From Apostichopus japonicus (Eukaryota > Echinodermata > Holothuroidea > Aspidochirotida > Stichopodidae): a stretch of DNA of 64,000 bases. A program made the position numbers and the translations under genes. Position 1 is the first letter of the stretch. Each line of letters starts with the position of its first letter. Under the pieces are notes generated by a model that saw only the letters and a program-made list of their open reading frames with translations, had not been told where the DNA came from and did no database searches. Positions 1 through 12,581 of the stretch are shown here, piece after piece. Where the stretch lies: assembly GCF_037975245.1 (NCBI RefSeq), contig NC_092568.1:37538501-37602500 (forward strand), written 5' to 3'.

Positions 1-17
1 ATCTTGTTTTGAAGTAT

Positions 18-173
18 TCATGTTGCTGACGTCAAGATCTGATCTGTTGCCGCACTCCTTTTATTATGCCTGATAGGGATGTATTCAAAGCCGACTAAAC
101 AGTGACCTTGGAGGTGCTCGTCGTAGTCGTCGGTTTGGAGTACACTCGCTCCTCCGCCGGCGACCATGCTCAT
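18..173 (-). CDS. Possible coding exon or small ORF, unknown product
   Basis: On the minus strand an ATG at 173-171 opens a 51-codon frame ending in TGA at 20-18. The peptide starts MSMVAGGGASVLQTDDYDEH and then reads LQGHCLVGFEYIPIR. I do not recognise it. Three things support coding: this 160-bp patch is much richer in GC and CpG than the DNA beyond it, the first half uses many C/G-ending codons, and the ATG directly follows a pyrimidine-rich stretch ending TTTTTAATAG that would serve as a splice acceptor. Against it, the frame is short, no clear GT donor is visible, and a 51-codon frame can arise by chance. It could be the first or an internal exon of a divergently transcribed gene continuing left of the window. 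A palindromic TGACGTCA (27-34) lies inside it. Confidence 0.3.
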   Translation of the reverse strand: MSMVAGGGASVLQTDDYDEHLQGHCLVGFEYIPIRHNKRSAATDQILTSAT

Positions 174-180
174 CTATTAA

Positions 181-2338
181 AAATAGAGAAAAGCACAAAA
201 AAAGGAAAAGATAAAAAACATGGAAGGAAACTCTGGTACATCTTATAAGAAAATTCAATTTGTTTATGGTTGTAATGCTCTAAGGCAGTTTCTGTATGCA
301 ATATGTTAGACTGTGAGGAAGTGGGTGGAATTACGTTAGCTTACCAGTCTAGGTTATATTCGGTACTAAATTGTTTAATGAAATCTAATGCAGGTTTAGC
401 TGGGAGCTTTATGTAACCGATACCTGAAACTGTTGGGTATATATCTCGAGGGTCTTGTTCATGGTTGAGGTGTTTGAGTTGCTTGATATATATTCTGTTA
501 GAGGATATAACACCAAATGTATGTACGGACTGTATGTACATGTATAGTACATTGCTGTCATGTTAAAAGAAAAATTGTTTTCTGTTGTTACTATTAGCTG
601 TGCCTCGGGAAGTTCTGTCATTGAGCTGATTGTGACTTATGAATATGTTTAATTCATTGGAACAGTATCTTTTCTAATTTGGAAATGCTGAGAATTTCCT
701 ATGCCCCCCCCCCCACACACACAATATGGTATGATATTACATGAATATTCAAACTGTTCAAAGTGGCATCAATTCTTTGTCAAATATAAAACTGACATGA
801 TACAGTATATTGGTAGAATAGAAATAGAGAGAAAAAAGTTATACATATTTTATGCTGTAGTTTTAAGTTTGTTCATTATGATGGTTGATTTAAATGAGAG
901 TTAGTTTAAACTACCTTTTGACTGTAAATGTTGTATTTGTCCGAACGATTCATAGTTTATTTTTACTACAAATAATAAGTTGCTGCCATCCACAAAATAT
1001 TCTGATTGTTTATAAATTTACACAATGTACATTTTATCTCATAATAAAAAAAAACATTCAGCAATGGCCCTGAGCTAGAGATCATTTTGCCTAATTTTCA
1101 GTCTTCATGGTACGGCCAAGTTTTGATGAGTTAAAAGGAGACACAAACCCAACCATTACTATCATTATTGATTTATGGGGTAGACATACAGTGTAGATCT
1201 GTCATGAACAACTTCCCCAAACAGCTATGAAAATTCTTATTCCATTTGATAGATATCACAGATTAAATGTACCTTCATACACAAGGTTGCAGACTTGATC
1301 AAGTCTTGTATGACATCACTGAGCCACATGTCCTTCAATTTCTAATGGTTTACATTATTTATTTCAATGTTGATTTCTGTGATGGGGGGGGGGGGGGGTG
1401 GGATATGGGTTTAAAAAAAAAGGTGAATTTAAAATTTATTGAAGGTTCTAATAGGACCTAATGATGGCGTTGGTTTCAGTGTTTAGTGTTAACACCCTGA
1501 AATTATTAAAGAAAACACAACAAAAAAGGTAAAAGGTTTCAGACCCCATTGGCATTATAAATAACATTGACAAATTTACAAAAAGAGAGCACACAGATAT
1601 TACTTTTAATGTAGGACATCACCCAAATGAAACAAGATTTTTCTTAGCTGGTTGGGGAAGTTGCTCGTCAAAAAATTCTGTCATATAAGCTAAAGATGGT
1701 GGTTGGATTAGTGTTTCATTTAAAGTTCGTACCTTAAAGAAAAAAAAGAAAAAATAATGTTTGATGTTATGTTTTTCTTTAGTGTCAATATATATACCAG
1801 TGTTGTTCATGGATGAAATATGTCACTCAATGACTGAAAATTAAAAAATGGCATTAAAATGGTGAAAGTTTTGAAAGCATTTCTGAAAAAAAACTGTTTC
1901 TGATAAGAGCTAGACCATTGCCTTGATGTGTGTTTAGTGAATATGCAACACTAAACAGCAACGGTGTGACCGGTATAACACATGCATACTTTCAAGTTTT
2001 GGTTTTATATTCCAAATGTGAGTTAAAATGTTGAATTAGAAGCCACCTGATGTGAAGTCGTAATTCACAAACCCTTGCAGGTTTCTCCCACATTCGTGGT
2101 CGCTTAGCATGGTAAAAGTAACTAACTGCCTTATGGCCTTGAGTTATTTAGTTAGCTCCTTGGTCTGTCAGCAATATTCGGTACTGATAATGGTAATGCA
2201 TTGGTAACGTAATACTGTACATATATACTACACACTAGTCCTGTTAGATTGTACTAGAGGCTGTACTAGTAGTGATTCTGGGGTTTTTTCTCCACTTAAT
2301 TCTTCCTCTGTGTTGGGCCAAAGCCAAAATTACCGTAT
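181..2338. other. Non-coding AT-rich sequence
   Basis: I see no gene or recognisable element. The stretch contains a C-run near 703-713, a G-run near 1383-1398 and several A-runs. Open frames here are short and show no domain or coding bias. Confidence 0.6.
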
Positions 2339-4645
2339 TGTGGTGGGACGGAATTTGATAGACCTTTTGAATAATACCACTTTATATGTAGCATATATGA
2401 AGGAATCAGGATATCCACACAAACAGGTCAGTCACAGACTGCAACCAGACACAAAAAAAACAGACACAAATTTGAAGATGTTGCCATGGTAACACAAATA
2501 TATTGACGTGGTGGGACGGAATGATAAATCTCATGAAATCATGTACATGTAACCTTTATGTAATTATTATCAAAAGTAGTACAATATCATAGTAATTATT
2601 AACACTGAAATGGAGGTGAACTATTCTTCTACCATTAGGAAAACAATGGCAGAAATTATACTTCACGCATAAGAATTGTGTTAATTTTACCGAAAGTGTG
2701 TCAATGTGGTGGGACGGAATGTGGTGGGACGGAATTTTTTTCCAATGTAAAGGCTGTTGATTAGGTACGAAAACAATAAACAATTATGTTTTCTCTCACA
2801 AGAAATTCATAAGCAACAATGAAATTTATGCTGTCCAGAGTGAAATATTAAATATGCTCGATGAGATCTTGGACATATTCCGTCGGAAAGTTATTTCGAA
2901 CATATGTAATGGATGCTTTGTACACTGCTCGATTATTTGCTTTCTGGTTGGCCCTTTGCCTTTTCTTCCTACTCCACTCCCATTCTTGAAATACCTCAGC
3001 AGTCAGCACCCCATTCTCTCCTTCTTTTTCTTCCTATAACGTATGTATCTGCTAGCAGACACGTTTTGAGGCTCAGGATTTTCCATATTGATCTGTTTTG
3101 CAAAGAGAGATAAAAGGACATTCTTACCAGCGGATGCATGAAAAGGGACTGGGGTGGGGGTATAGCCCCACACATTTCTGGCTTAATTATTAAGAAGTTG
3201 GGGGACCAGGAAGCAATAGTGGTCTTCCCCCATATGCCAACGTGTGAATAGAAAGAAAGAATAAGTTGGCTTCAATATCCTGTGAATTGTGTATTACATA
3301 TGCAATATGACATGAAATTGGCCTCATAATGTGCAGTTATGAACAGGCTGAATAATTGCTAGGCATAGACAGTATACACTTCCTGCACAATATATTTCAA
3401 CTAGCCTACCTTGTGTTTTGGTTCACTTTTTTTGCATCGTAGGCTACAAGTTTCAAAATCCAACTTAACATGATAGATAGCAACAGTTTAGGCAGCATAC
3501 CATATTCTGTTAGGCAACAGCTTAGGCTAAAACATTAATTTGCTAGGCTAGACAACTCCAGCAAAATAGGTAATATTTCATCTAACAGGTTTGCTTCCTA
3601 GCATAAGTCCTGTAGGCTACACATTTCTACTCTCATTATATTATAAGTTTTGTTTTAAACCTTTCCAAATAACATAGTCTGTTAGCAACAGCTTAGGCTA
3701 AATCATAATTATCACTATTAAATTGTCTGAATTGCCTATAACCATGAACTGGAGGTAAATTAATATATTACTATTGAGAAGCAATGAATTCTTACCTTTA
3801 TTCTTGCAATCTAGCTCTTCTATCTTGTATGCTTCAGTATGTGAGTACCATAACAACTTGACTTTAAAGTCAATTTCTTGTGCACGTGGATCATTGTTCA
3901 TCAGCAGATGATATCAATTCAAAAGCACATGTTCTACAATGGATAGTTTAGGATAGCCAAAAGGGCCAAGAAAGAAACCTAGGGTGAACAACTAGGACTA
4001 TTTCAATAGTGATTGGATTTATTTATGCATGATAAAAAACCCATTCTCAATTACCCCAAAATGTGTTGTTTTGACACATGAGGTTCAAAACTGATGTGAT
4101 GTGTACAGTACTGTATGTATGGAATCTCCAGATACATAAAATTTTGAAGTATCATCAATTAATCACATTGTTTTAAGGTTGGGTGTTCAAGGAGTCTGAA
4201 TAAGTTTGTAATCTTAAGTGACAGAGGTAAATTTTGGACCAGACATGCTGTTTGAAGTTGCCTTCCATTGAAAATTCCGTCCCACCACACCTTGTTTCCG
4301 TCCCACCACGAAAATGTTGGACTATCCCCCTGTCTATCCAGGATAAAATATTTATTATTTCTCCACTCAGAGGTGTCAGTTACATACATAGTTGATAGTT
4401 TGGAGAGTTTAAAAAAAATTATCATTTTTTCCCCCTTGGAAATTAAAAAAATATGTTCAAAAATGTGGTGGGACGGAATTGAACACTTTCGTTTTATTTT
4501 TTTCTTCATTCAAGAACTACTATTGATACATTTTATAGTGCATAAAGTATCCTCATTAAAGGCCATTTATACTGCCAAAAACAGAAATATTCAACTTTGT
4601 TCCCATATGTAATTACCTCATTTTTCTGAAATTCCGTCCCACCAC
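2339..4645. repeat. Cluster of eight 15-bp GTGGTGGGACGGAAT motifs
   Basis: The motif GTGGTGGGACGGAAT occurs near 2340, at 2508-2522, 2706-2720 and 2721-2735 (back to back) on the + strand. It recurs as ATTCCGTCCCACCAC (minus orientation) at 4274-4288 and 4296-4309 (first base differs), on + at 4465-4479, and on minus at 4631-4645. The sequences between copies are unrelated, so this is not a tandem array. All four left copies point right and three of the four right copies point left, the layout of subterminal transposase-binding motifs at the two ends of a DNA transposon. I could not find matching terminal inverted repeats or a target duplication, so element boundaries are not claimed. Between the clusters is AT-rich DNA with a degenerate duplication around GCAACAGCTTAGGCTAAA (about 3500-3540 and 3675-3710). 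Two overlapping open frames of about 115 codons on opposite strands at 4159-4612 look fortuitous. Confidence 0.7.
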
Positions 4646-7600
4646 ATCAGGAATGTGCTACCTGCATTTTGGAATGACCGCATTCCATTTTTATGCGAGT
4701 TATCGTAATTTTTTTTGATGATTACAGAACTTTGGTTAGTTGTTCTCATAACCATGGGTGAAATGAGCCTAAGTGGCAATGTTCAAATTCCAGGTAAAGT
4801 GATGACCATTAATGGCTTTGGCCCTGTTAGGTTGTATCAACGGACAACTATTTTCATATCATAGGACTTTGGAAGCGAGATTATGCTGAATTGAATTTAC
4901 AATAAAGATGGTAAGCCAGTGTTAATTCGATCAGCTCCATCGAACGTCAGTTAGAACTTGAGCTATTAACTGTTACTCTACTAGTAGCCTAGCCTAGCCT
5001 AGCCTAGGTCTTAGCATAATATTAGTAGTGCTAATAAAGTTACACTATTAGGCTTAGCCAGAGAGAGATTGCGAAGATGATCGAAGATCTGTAATGCCGA
5101 GTGTAGTATTATGTGTGACCATAGGCGAAGGTTTGCACACTTATTACTGTCATCACTACTCTGCTAGTCGCATCGACGGTCAGCTGTTCTTCCAGCAACT
5201 TGAGAGCTTAGTTGGTACTGAATAATATGCATTACAGTGTGTTATCTTATCATGATCATTGACTTTTTGAAATACAGAGGCATGATGCAACAGAATACAT
5301 GAATGATATCTCTCTTCAGCGGATAAATGTTCTGATACTTTGATCATTAATTTCTTAATTAATGAAACGTTTTTTGGCAAACTTAGCTAAGTCCTGAATC
5401 CTCATTTTCCATGGTTCGTCTCAATAAGCAGCTGAAACAAAGTTCATTTTTGGCATTTTTTTATTCATTTTTATAGTTTTATACATTTCGTTTTTCAAAT
5501 TGCATCGAATCACTTTCATCTTTTTGAAAGGAAAACAAATCCTGAGTGGCATATATATGTAAATTGCTGTGGTCACTACTACCCCTTTGTTCCCTTCCTA
5601 AACAAAACATACCCAAAGTTTTTTTTCTTGCCAAGTAAACTAGCCTGAGAATTTCAGAGATCCTCTGAACACAAAGTATCACAAGATTCCACCTAAGATA
5701 ACTTTACCATACATTAGTGACAGCTGTGGTATGCATGATGTAAAGAGATTACTCAGAAACTTACACCTAGGTTCATGGTCAAGGACGTTTCTATGGTTTC
5801 CTGGTACATGTTGTTTCTACTGATTATCACTGTTTTCAAGGAGAATCCAGATTCTATGGCTGTGAGTAATTAAGTATATTTGTGGTGTTTGCACATGTGA
5901 TTATCTCCTGTAGGGTTCTTGAAATCCCATTTTTACAATATGAGATATGTATTAATGTATCAAATTATGTCTGCAGGCTATTGTTTCATACAGCTCACGG
6001 AACAAGGCTTCTGTGTTTAGATCATTAGGATTTGTTTTTTGTGGGATGTATGGAAGTAGGGTCAGGGTCAATATAAGCATCAGAGAGAAAATTCTGTTGT
6101 CAGAAATGAGACTGATTAGATTTTAGTCTGTCCTTGTAATAAGAACAGGATACAGAAATTTGAAAGCTACAAGTGATAATCACAAAAATGTGCTACTGTA
6201 TTGGATTTGCAACTTAGTAATTTCATATGCAAGATTGCAATGGTACCTGGAGAAAATGAACATACAGCACCATACTGTAGTGATATATATATCTTTATAG
6301 GGATATTCTGACAAGTTTGACCAAAGTTTGAAGGGATAATCAGCTGACAGTGGGTTAAAAGAAAGGCCATAGTAATGTAAGTTCAAAGGTCATATGAAGC
6401 TATTAGCATCCCTCCCTCCATCTTACCCCCACCCCGCTCAAGAAAAAAAAACCCAAAGAAGAGTGCTTCAAACCTCTGTCTCTCCTATAGACTTATTTAG
6501 ATTTTTTCAGCAACTTACAGTAGATTAAAACAATTCAGTCTTTGCAAGACACACTAACCAGTACAAAAGAATAGTTCTGAGCCTTTATTGAGCATGTGTC
6601 AGGAGAAAAGATAAACTTGGTTGCATTTCATGGTAATTTCTCGCTGTAGTCTACATGAGCCTCTCATTGCCCATAGATAAGTTAAAACCAGGAGTCAAAC
6701 TGTGTCCAGGTTTGATGTCAGTTAAATTTAAGTTTAAGGGATTTTAAGGGATTTAAGGGATTAAGTGGGAAATGATGCCAAGGGCATGTCTTTCAAAGTG
6801 AATTCTTTTGAAAGTGTTTTTCCTCCAAAGGAAGTAATTACTATGGGATTCAGCTGAGATATTTCACAAAACATTTTTTATAGCATTCTATAATGAAAGT
6901 TAGTACTACAGTATGAGCATAGTTTGCTTAAAACTGAATTTTAGTATCTGGTTTGTACATCATGTCCATACGTAGTTGTCATTTTAATGGAACCTTGAAG
7001 TTTATTTCTTTGCTTTTCTGTGGAAGTTCGTCAATTTATTTACTTCATCACATACCTTGCTGTAATATGTTCTAAGGTTAAGAGGATCGCTGTTTTTTCC
7101 TCCTTTAAATGACTTTGTGCTTGAGAAAACAGTTGATATCTTTCAGCCATGAAAAAGTCACATATAAAAGTAAACTTACATACGTTACTTGATTATTCTA
7201 CATAATATGTATGCAAAGATATGATGTGGTTTTGACAAACTTATGAGTCACTGTGTGTCAGTTGTACATAGGTTACTGCTTGTGGCCATATGATCTTACT
7301 GTCATAGATGGTAGTTTCTTACTTGCTCTCCAGGGAATTATTCTGATTGTATTCTTCTAGCATAAAGTTATAGGCTAGAACTATTTTACAACAGAAAAAT
7401 AGTATTCTTTCTGTAATAGGAGGATTAACGTTTTGGTTAACTTCCCCAATTAATATAATATGTACTATGTACAGTAGTTAGCGAATATGCTCAGAGCTAA
7501 TTTGTACACAAAAATAGATCCAGTATGTACTGTACAATTTAAACAGTTTACATCACACAACCTTTGCTCAATCACTATATTAAGTCTAAAATTAGGACTG

Positions 7601-8279
7601 AATTAACGCTCGATGTGAGTGATTTTTTGCACAGTCATTGTTGAAATTGTCGTGGCAAATTTAATTACAATATCTTCTTCCCAGTTACTCATTTCTCTAC
7701 TCTTTATTTGTAATGCTGCTGAGGTAATTGTTGTTACATGTGTGCATAGAGCAAAGTTGGTTTGTACCCTCTGTTTGCTTCAGAATCATGAATCAATATA
7801 TGCTTTCACTTCACCTGTTATTGAAATATGAATACAATTGAGCTTTCCTTTAAGAATATCACCTTCTATTGATGGGAAACCATGGAAACTTCCCATGCAA
7901 GCATTATTGCTATATTTAGTGAAATCAAATTATGCAAATTAGGTCCATAGAGACATTCTTGCCTATGCAATTAGTATGTTTGTCTGTTTGGTAATTATTC
8001 CCCTTTGGTTTGTATGATAACCAAAAATTGATAAAACGAACAAACTTATTTTGGCCAAACATGTGTTGTATTAATTAGTATTAGCTGTCATGAGCTGAAT
8101 TTACTTCACTTACCTGTCATCTCACAACAATATAGTACCATGTCTACAGTATCTGGTAACCTTTAAGTTGACTGTAGCTCATTTCACAATGTTCATATAC
8201 TATTTAAATTGATTTACTTCCATAAAAGATGTAGTGAGAAGCACGTTGACTTGGATGAAATACAGTACCTACGTAGAAA
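4646..8279. other. Non-coding sequence
   Basis: No gene is recognised. The stretch holds a short (AGCCT)n run near 4984-5005, a small GGGATTTAA duplication near 6740-6770 and AT-rich DNA. An ATG in good context at 4754 opens 13 codons ending at a CAG|GTAAAG donor (4793/4794), but nothing else supports an exon there. Confidence 0.5.
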
Positions 8280-8450
8280 AGGAGCTGGGGCATTCCACTA
8301 TGATTCTGTAAATTCAGTGGGAAGAGGGGTAGGAACATCATAGAGAATCATGGGGGGGGGGGGGGAGGGGCACGGTGCAAGAATATGCATGTGTAGGAGA
8401 CAGGTAAGTATCATCATTCATAAATATCCAAACCAGTCATTTTTGTTGGT
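8280..8450 (+). mobile_element. Decayed DIRS-family right terminus
   Basis: The segment ends with GGAGACAGGTAAG (about 8397-8408) followed by CATAAATATCCAAACCAGT, the same order as the right termini of the full DIRS copies. Upstream, CACGGTGCAAGAAT and a G-rich tract match degenerate terminal-repeat sequence. No left end or coding remnant is visible. Confidence 0.6.
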
Positions 8451-8688
8451 TTCAACAGCTAGTCATCAAATTTACAGTGCAGAAATTGTTTTAATTTTCA
8501 AGGGTTTATACCCGCTCTGGTATGCACCTGTATCCTGTGCCACAACAAAAGTCTTGAATTTTAGGGACCAGTATAGGTTTGGAAATTGTATTATAGCAAT
8601 GTTGCTTGTAGATCTCTTTCAGTAGATCTCTCTTGTGCCATTTTATTATATTGACTATATTCAGGGAGGTAAAAACTTGCTATGAAAT

Positions 8689-10326
8689 TAGTGTTCAACC
8701 GATTATGCATAACAGAAAATACCGATTACCGATTATTTTTTCCATAATCGTACCGATTCCGATTATTTGAAAATGAGAAAATATCCCGTATATACAAGGC
8801 TCTAACGTATCATTTTGTATGTACCAAATTACCTTTGGAGTTTCTCGGAAAGAAAAAAAAAGTGTTTTTTTTTTTTTAAATTTCCAAAATACGGAAATAT
8901 GACATCCTACCTAGTCAGTACTGTGCTAAGCGAATGGCCTAACCACCTCGACGTGAATGTCACCTGTTAATGGCTTGAAATGGGCTAAGAATAGTTACTC
9001 AAAATATCCATCTCAAAAAGTATCTCAGACAAACCATCCATCTTCAATCTTTACCAAAGTGTAAATTTTAATGACATGTTGCCTTCATTCCGACATTATT
9101 TTCTACTTATTTTCAGTATTATACTGTTTATGAACAAATAGAAATGTTATGAACTTCAAGTTAAACATACCTATTCGTTACCTATTTAACTCTATTCAGG
9201 TTCAATTAGAAAATGTAAGCTTAGGCCAATCAAACTGAAAAGCAAATTGTACCATCGTAACTTGTTTAAAATTACTCTAAAATGTAATACCAGATTGATG
9301 TAAAGAAATAATAACAACTAGAAACTACTCCAATATAAAATATAACATTCCCTCTATAAGACATATCACTGACAGTACCTTCCAAACAAATGCCGATTTC
9401 CAGCAAATTGAAAGTTTGCTACGCTTTTTTTTTTTTTTTTTTTTTTGCAAACCGATGGTTAGGCTACATTTCTCATTGACTTAGTGTGGTTGTTAGGCTA
9501 ACATGTGGTCGAAGATTGCAGTTTCCGTGGATATTTTTATTTTTTATTTGCGACACAACTAGAGCGAATAAACAGATGGCAAGGTTAGATTTCCATGCAG
9601 TTGACTTAGTGTGAAGTAAGGCTACCATGTGGTCGGAGATTTGTGAGGATTTTAGGTTATTTTCGCTGGTACTGAAATTGCTTCGTGCACGCCGTAATTT
9701 TCCACGGTAACTTCCCGGGGATTGTGCGCGACCCTACCGCACTGCTTCAAATTTGATGCGGGATGTGAAAACTGTTTGCGCGATTCGCGCTGCAACTGCA
9801 ATTCCTAGCTAAAGCAAACGCATGTCACAATTAATTTTACACAGACACCTGATATAACGAGGGCGATTTTCTTATATTTCTTTTTCACACTCGTAATTGT
9901 GCTTTAGGAGGGCTTTTTAGCACATCGCTCCCGCTTATTTCCGACCCTGTCAAGCACATTCGTTAATTCGCGAAATTGGTATTGCTGCTATGCCTACTGT
10001 GCCAAGAAATTTGAAGTCACTAACCACGAGGGAAGCAAAATCGGCGACCCTGGCAGCGTAAATTGATGAAAGTATACACTGTGAAAGACGTAAAGAGGGT
10101 GTCTTATTTTAATATTTCGTAGTAAAAGAACAAACCTAATACATCAGTTGATATTTTCAACTTCCATATGTTTTTGAATAATGATATTTTCACCTTCCAT
10201 ATGTTTTTGAATAATCGGTATGAAATAACTGGTATTCCACGTAATTTTTACCGATTCCGATTATGTTCCGATTATGCAATATTCGTACCGATTCCGATTC
10301 CGATTAGGTTAATCGGTTGAACACTA
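8689..10326. mobile_element. Non-autonomous hAT-type DNA transposon with 8-bp TSD
   Basis: The element begins TAGTGTTCAACCGATTA and ends with its exact reverse complement, a 17-bp perfect terminal inverted repeat. It is flanked by the identical 8-bp sequence TATGAAAT (8681-8688 and 10327-10334). An 8-bp target duplication and a TIR fitting the YARNG pattern are hallmarks of the hAT superfamily. Subterminal regions are full of CCGATT/AATCGG motifs in both orientations, plausible transposase-binding arrays. Inside are a 35-bp tandem duplication (about 10148-10217) and a GC- and CpG-rich patch (about 9640-10020). No transposase-like frame is present in its 1638 bp, so it would depend on a transposase supplied in trans. 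Confidence 0.9.
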
Positions 10327-10439
10327 TATGAAATGCAGTTGTAGAAGTTTGGAATGTTCAGAAAGAAGATGGGAGCGAGCTACAACCTAATCGTGTGTTA
10401 GGATTTTTTCTGGGGGGGGGGGGTTGTAGTGCTTAAAGT

Positions 10440-10545
10440 TATTCATTTTCACAGGTGGGAATGTGCACGATTGGAGTGTATGGACTGGTAAGTATTTTTC
10501 ATTCGTAAATTATCGTTCATAAATGTATACACCAGTGAGTGTGCG
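10440..10545 (+). mobile_element. Strongly decayed DIRS-family right terminus
   Basis: GGACTGGTAAGTATTTTTC followed by ATTCGTAAAT and ATACACCAGTGAGT follows the order of the family's right end (GACAGGTAAG, TCGTAAATAT, AACCAGTAAG) with many changes. Only this terminus is recognisable. Confidence 0.4.
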
Positions 10546-10559
10546 GTGTGTGTCAAATT

Positions 10560-11280
10560 TCTTAGGATTTCCATTGTGCCCCATGGACGTGCTTAAGATT
10601 ATTCTTTTCTCCACTTCGGTTATTTGATAAAACGATTGAACACAAATTTTGTTGTGGGATGGGGGCTTAGTGGGAGATGAGAAGGGATTCTGTGTCGATT
10701 AGAATAATTTATATTTGCCGAGTAATTTTATGAACCAAAGTCAAATTCCTCTTGACAGTAGTATTACAAGGCTTATACTTCAGTAAAAATAATAATAATA
10801 TTTTAGTTCCTTTAAACAAAGACAGTTTGATATGTTGCTCACATTGAAAGATATTTAAGAAAGACAAAGTCTCAACCCTTTAATAACCAGATGCAAAAAC
10901 AATTTTTGTTGTCAGCATGTACCTGATTCTGTGCTGCATTCATATCCCACACTGTATTGCAACATTGCATATATCATCAGATCGGAGTCGATAAGCCTGG
11001 ACCGTAAATTAAAGATGCAAAGTACCGGCAATTAATGAGTATTATTAGCATTGAGCTGTATTCATTAACATTTTCAACAGCTCAGTTGACATTTTCTGAG
11101 ATTGAGGTTTTAAAGGGTTATCTCCCAAAACAACGTGAAGCAGTTTTTCATCTTGGAAAAAAGATTGCTTGTATGGTATGGCTTTAAACATAGAATCATT
11201 GTTTTTTGGATTAAGGGTGTTCATTTAATAAGGCTGTAATGTGCAGGTAACATACATACTGTAAAGGACTACGATTCTAA
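10560..11280. other. Non-coding AT-rich sequence
   Basis: I see no gene, repeat array or recognisable element in this stretch. Confidence 0.6.
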
Positions 11281-11289
11281 GCCCGATGA

Positions 11290-11700
11290 AATTAAAACAT
11301 AATAATATAATAATTTATTTTATAAATCGTAAAATCCACAAAAGTGCTCTAAAACGCTATGTTACAGTAAAAAAAATATATGACACATAATATGTAGTAA
11401 AACTGCAGAATAAAATACAATATAGATGAGTATGAAGAATAAAAAGCATGCACGTTTGTGTGTGATGGAGTACTGCACATTAATAGAGTTGAATACACAG
11501 TTTATATATTGCAATAATTCTGTCTAAGTAGGTAGGTTTTCAGCTTTGACTTGAATGTTGTTAGACTAGAAACAGTTCTTAGTTCAGCTGGCAGCTCATT
11601 CCAGAGGCGTGGCCCAGCCATGCAAAATGTGATGGATATTTGCTAACGAATGGTTGTAGAGCCCCCATGAGTGGATGGTAAAGCAAAACCCTGTTCATTG
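11290..11700 (-). pseudogene. 3' end fragment of a non-LTR retrotransposon (LINE)
   Basis: Read on the minus strand, about 11690 to 11502 encodes the C-terminus typical of LINE ORF2 proteins: a MAGPRLWNELPAELR stretch followed by SSLTTFKSKLKTYLL and a stop at 11504-11502. One in-frame stop precedes it (TTIR then TAG). AT-rich sequence beyond the stop, ending around 11290 with TTATTATATTATTATG, would be the 3' UTR and tail. The reverse transcriptase and endonuclease are absent, so this is a 5'-truncated dead copy. The WNELP and LKTYL motifs are common to jockey-superfamily LINEs (CR1, L2 and relatives); I cannot place it more precisely. It is a different element from the intact LINE at 30.4-33.9 kb. 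Confidence 0.75.
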
Positions 11701-12581
11701 GCTGTTCTAATTTATGCACATGCCAAAACGACAACTGAGAGTGCCATACCAAAGTAGGAAAGAGTAACTTTCAATGTTTAGACTGTAATTGTCTTGGTTA
11801 TTGTAAAATGCCGAAGTCATAAAGTTATAATGAAGTTCAAAGGTTAAAAGAAGGACTGTTTCACAATCCATGTACACTGTAAGACTAATGTACTTCTAGA
11901 GTTGATGGGGCCTATGACTACATGTATAGTTGTCCAGGTTGATGACATCATAACCATCATGTGACCAATGTTTGGGATGAGTGATCCACAATTCCATTAA
12001 TTGCCTGCTTTGTAATTTGTGGGGTTGAAATTCATTCTAGAAATTTGAAACACTTCTCTATGTAGTTTCAATTGATATCTTTTATATTTGTATTTATGGC
12101 TTGATATTTTAATAAGAAGCAGTTTCTCTTTAACATTGAACACTTTTATTACATTTGGCCTAGTGCTCTACATTTGCTAACATCCAGGGACTAATAAAAA
12201 CCAGGGCGTTGCTGTAGCAAGTTAATAAATAGTAGTTTAATTACTCATACGAGAATGACTATTGTAAGCATAGGGCTGTTACTCAAATGGATAATATAAA
12301 GGGTGTGAAGTGTGTAAGATGCTGGTAATATACACCACATATTACATATGAACATTACTGTATTGAACAAACTGTTTTGTTGGAATTGTCAAAATACTCA
12401 CATCATGCACTGATAGAGTTGAAAAGATGGGAAAATAACAAATATATATAAAATAAATAAACTTGTTAGTTTGGAATATACATATAGACAAATAAATCTT
12501 TGTGTGAGTTTGAAACTGCAAATTCCAAGAGTGTGGAGTTGTGTGACCAGCATGTTCGTAGCCAGTACTTTGGGAGGTTCA
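11701..12581. other. Non-coding sequence
   Basis: I see no gene or recognisable element; the DNA is AT-rich and unique-looking. Confidence 0.6.

Noticed and set aside
27-34. TGACGTCA as a cAMP-response element
   Set aside because: A single 8-bp palindrome without promoter context; it lies inside the possible minus-strand exon.
4159-4612. Two overlapping open frames of about 115 codons on opposite strands
   Set aside because: They overlap each other, cover two of the dispersed 15-bp motifs, show no domain and no coding bias. Open frames of this length are expected at the tail of the distribution in 64 kb.
4754-4793. ATG in good context followed after 13 codons by CAG|GTAAAG, a candidate first RGS exon
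   Set aside because: It ends in phase 1, while the first DEP exon begins in phase 0, and the peptide is unlike R7 N-termini.
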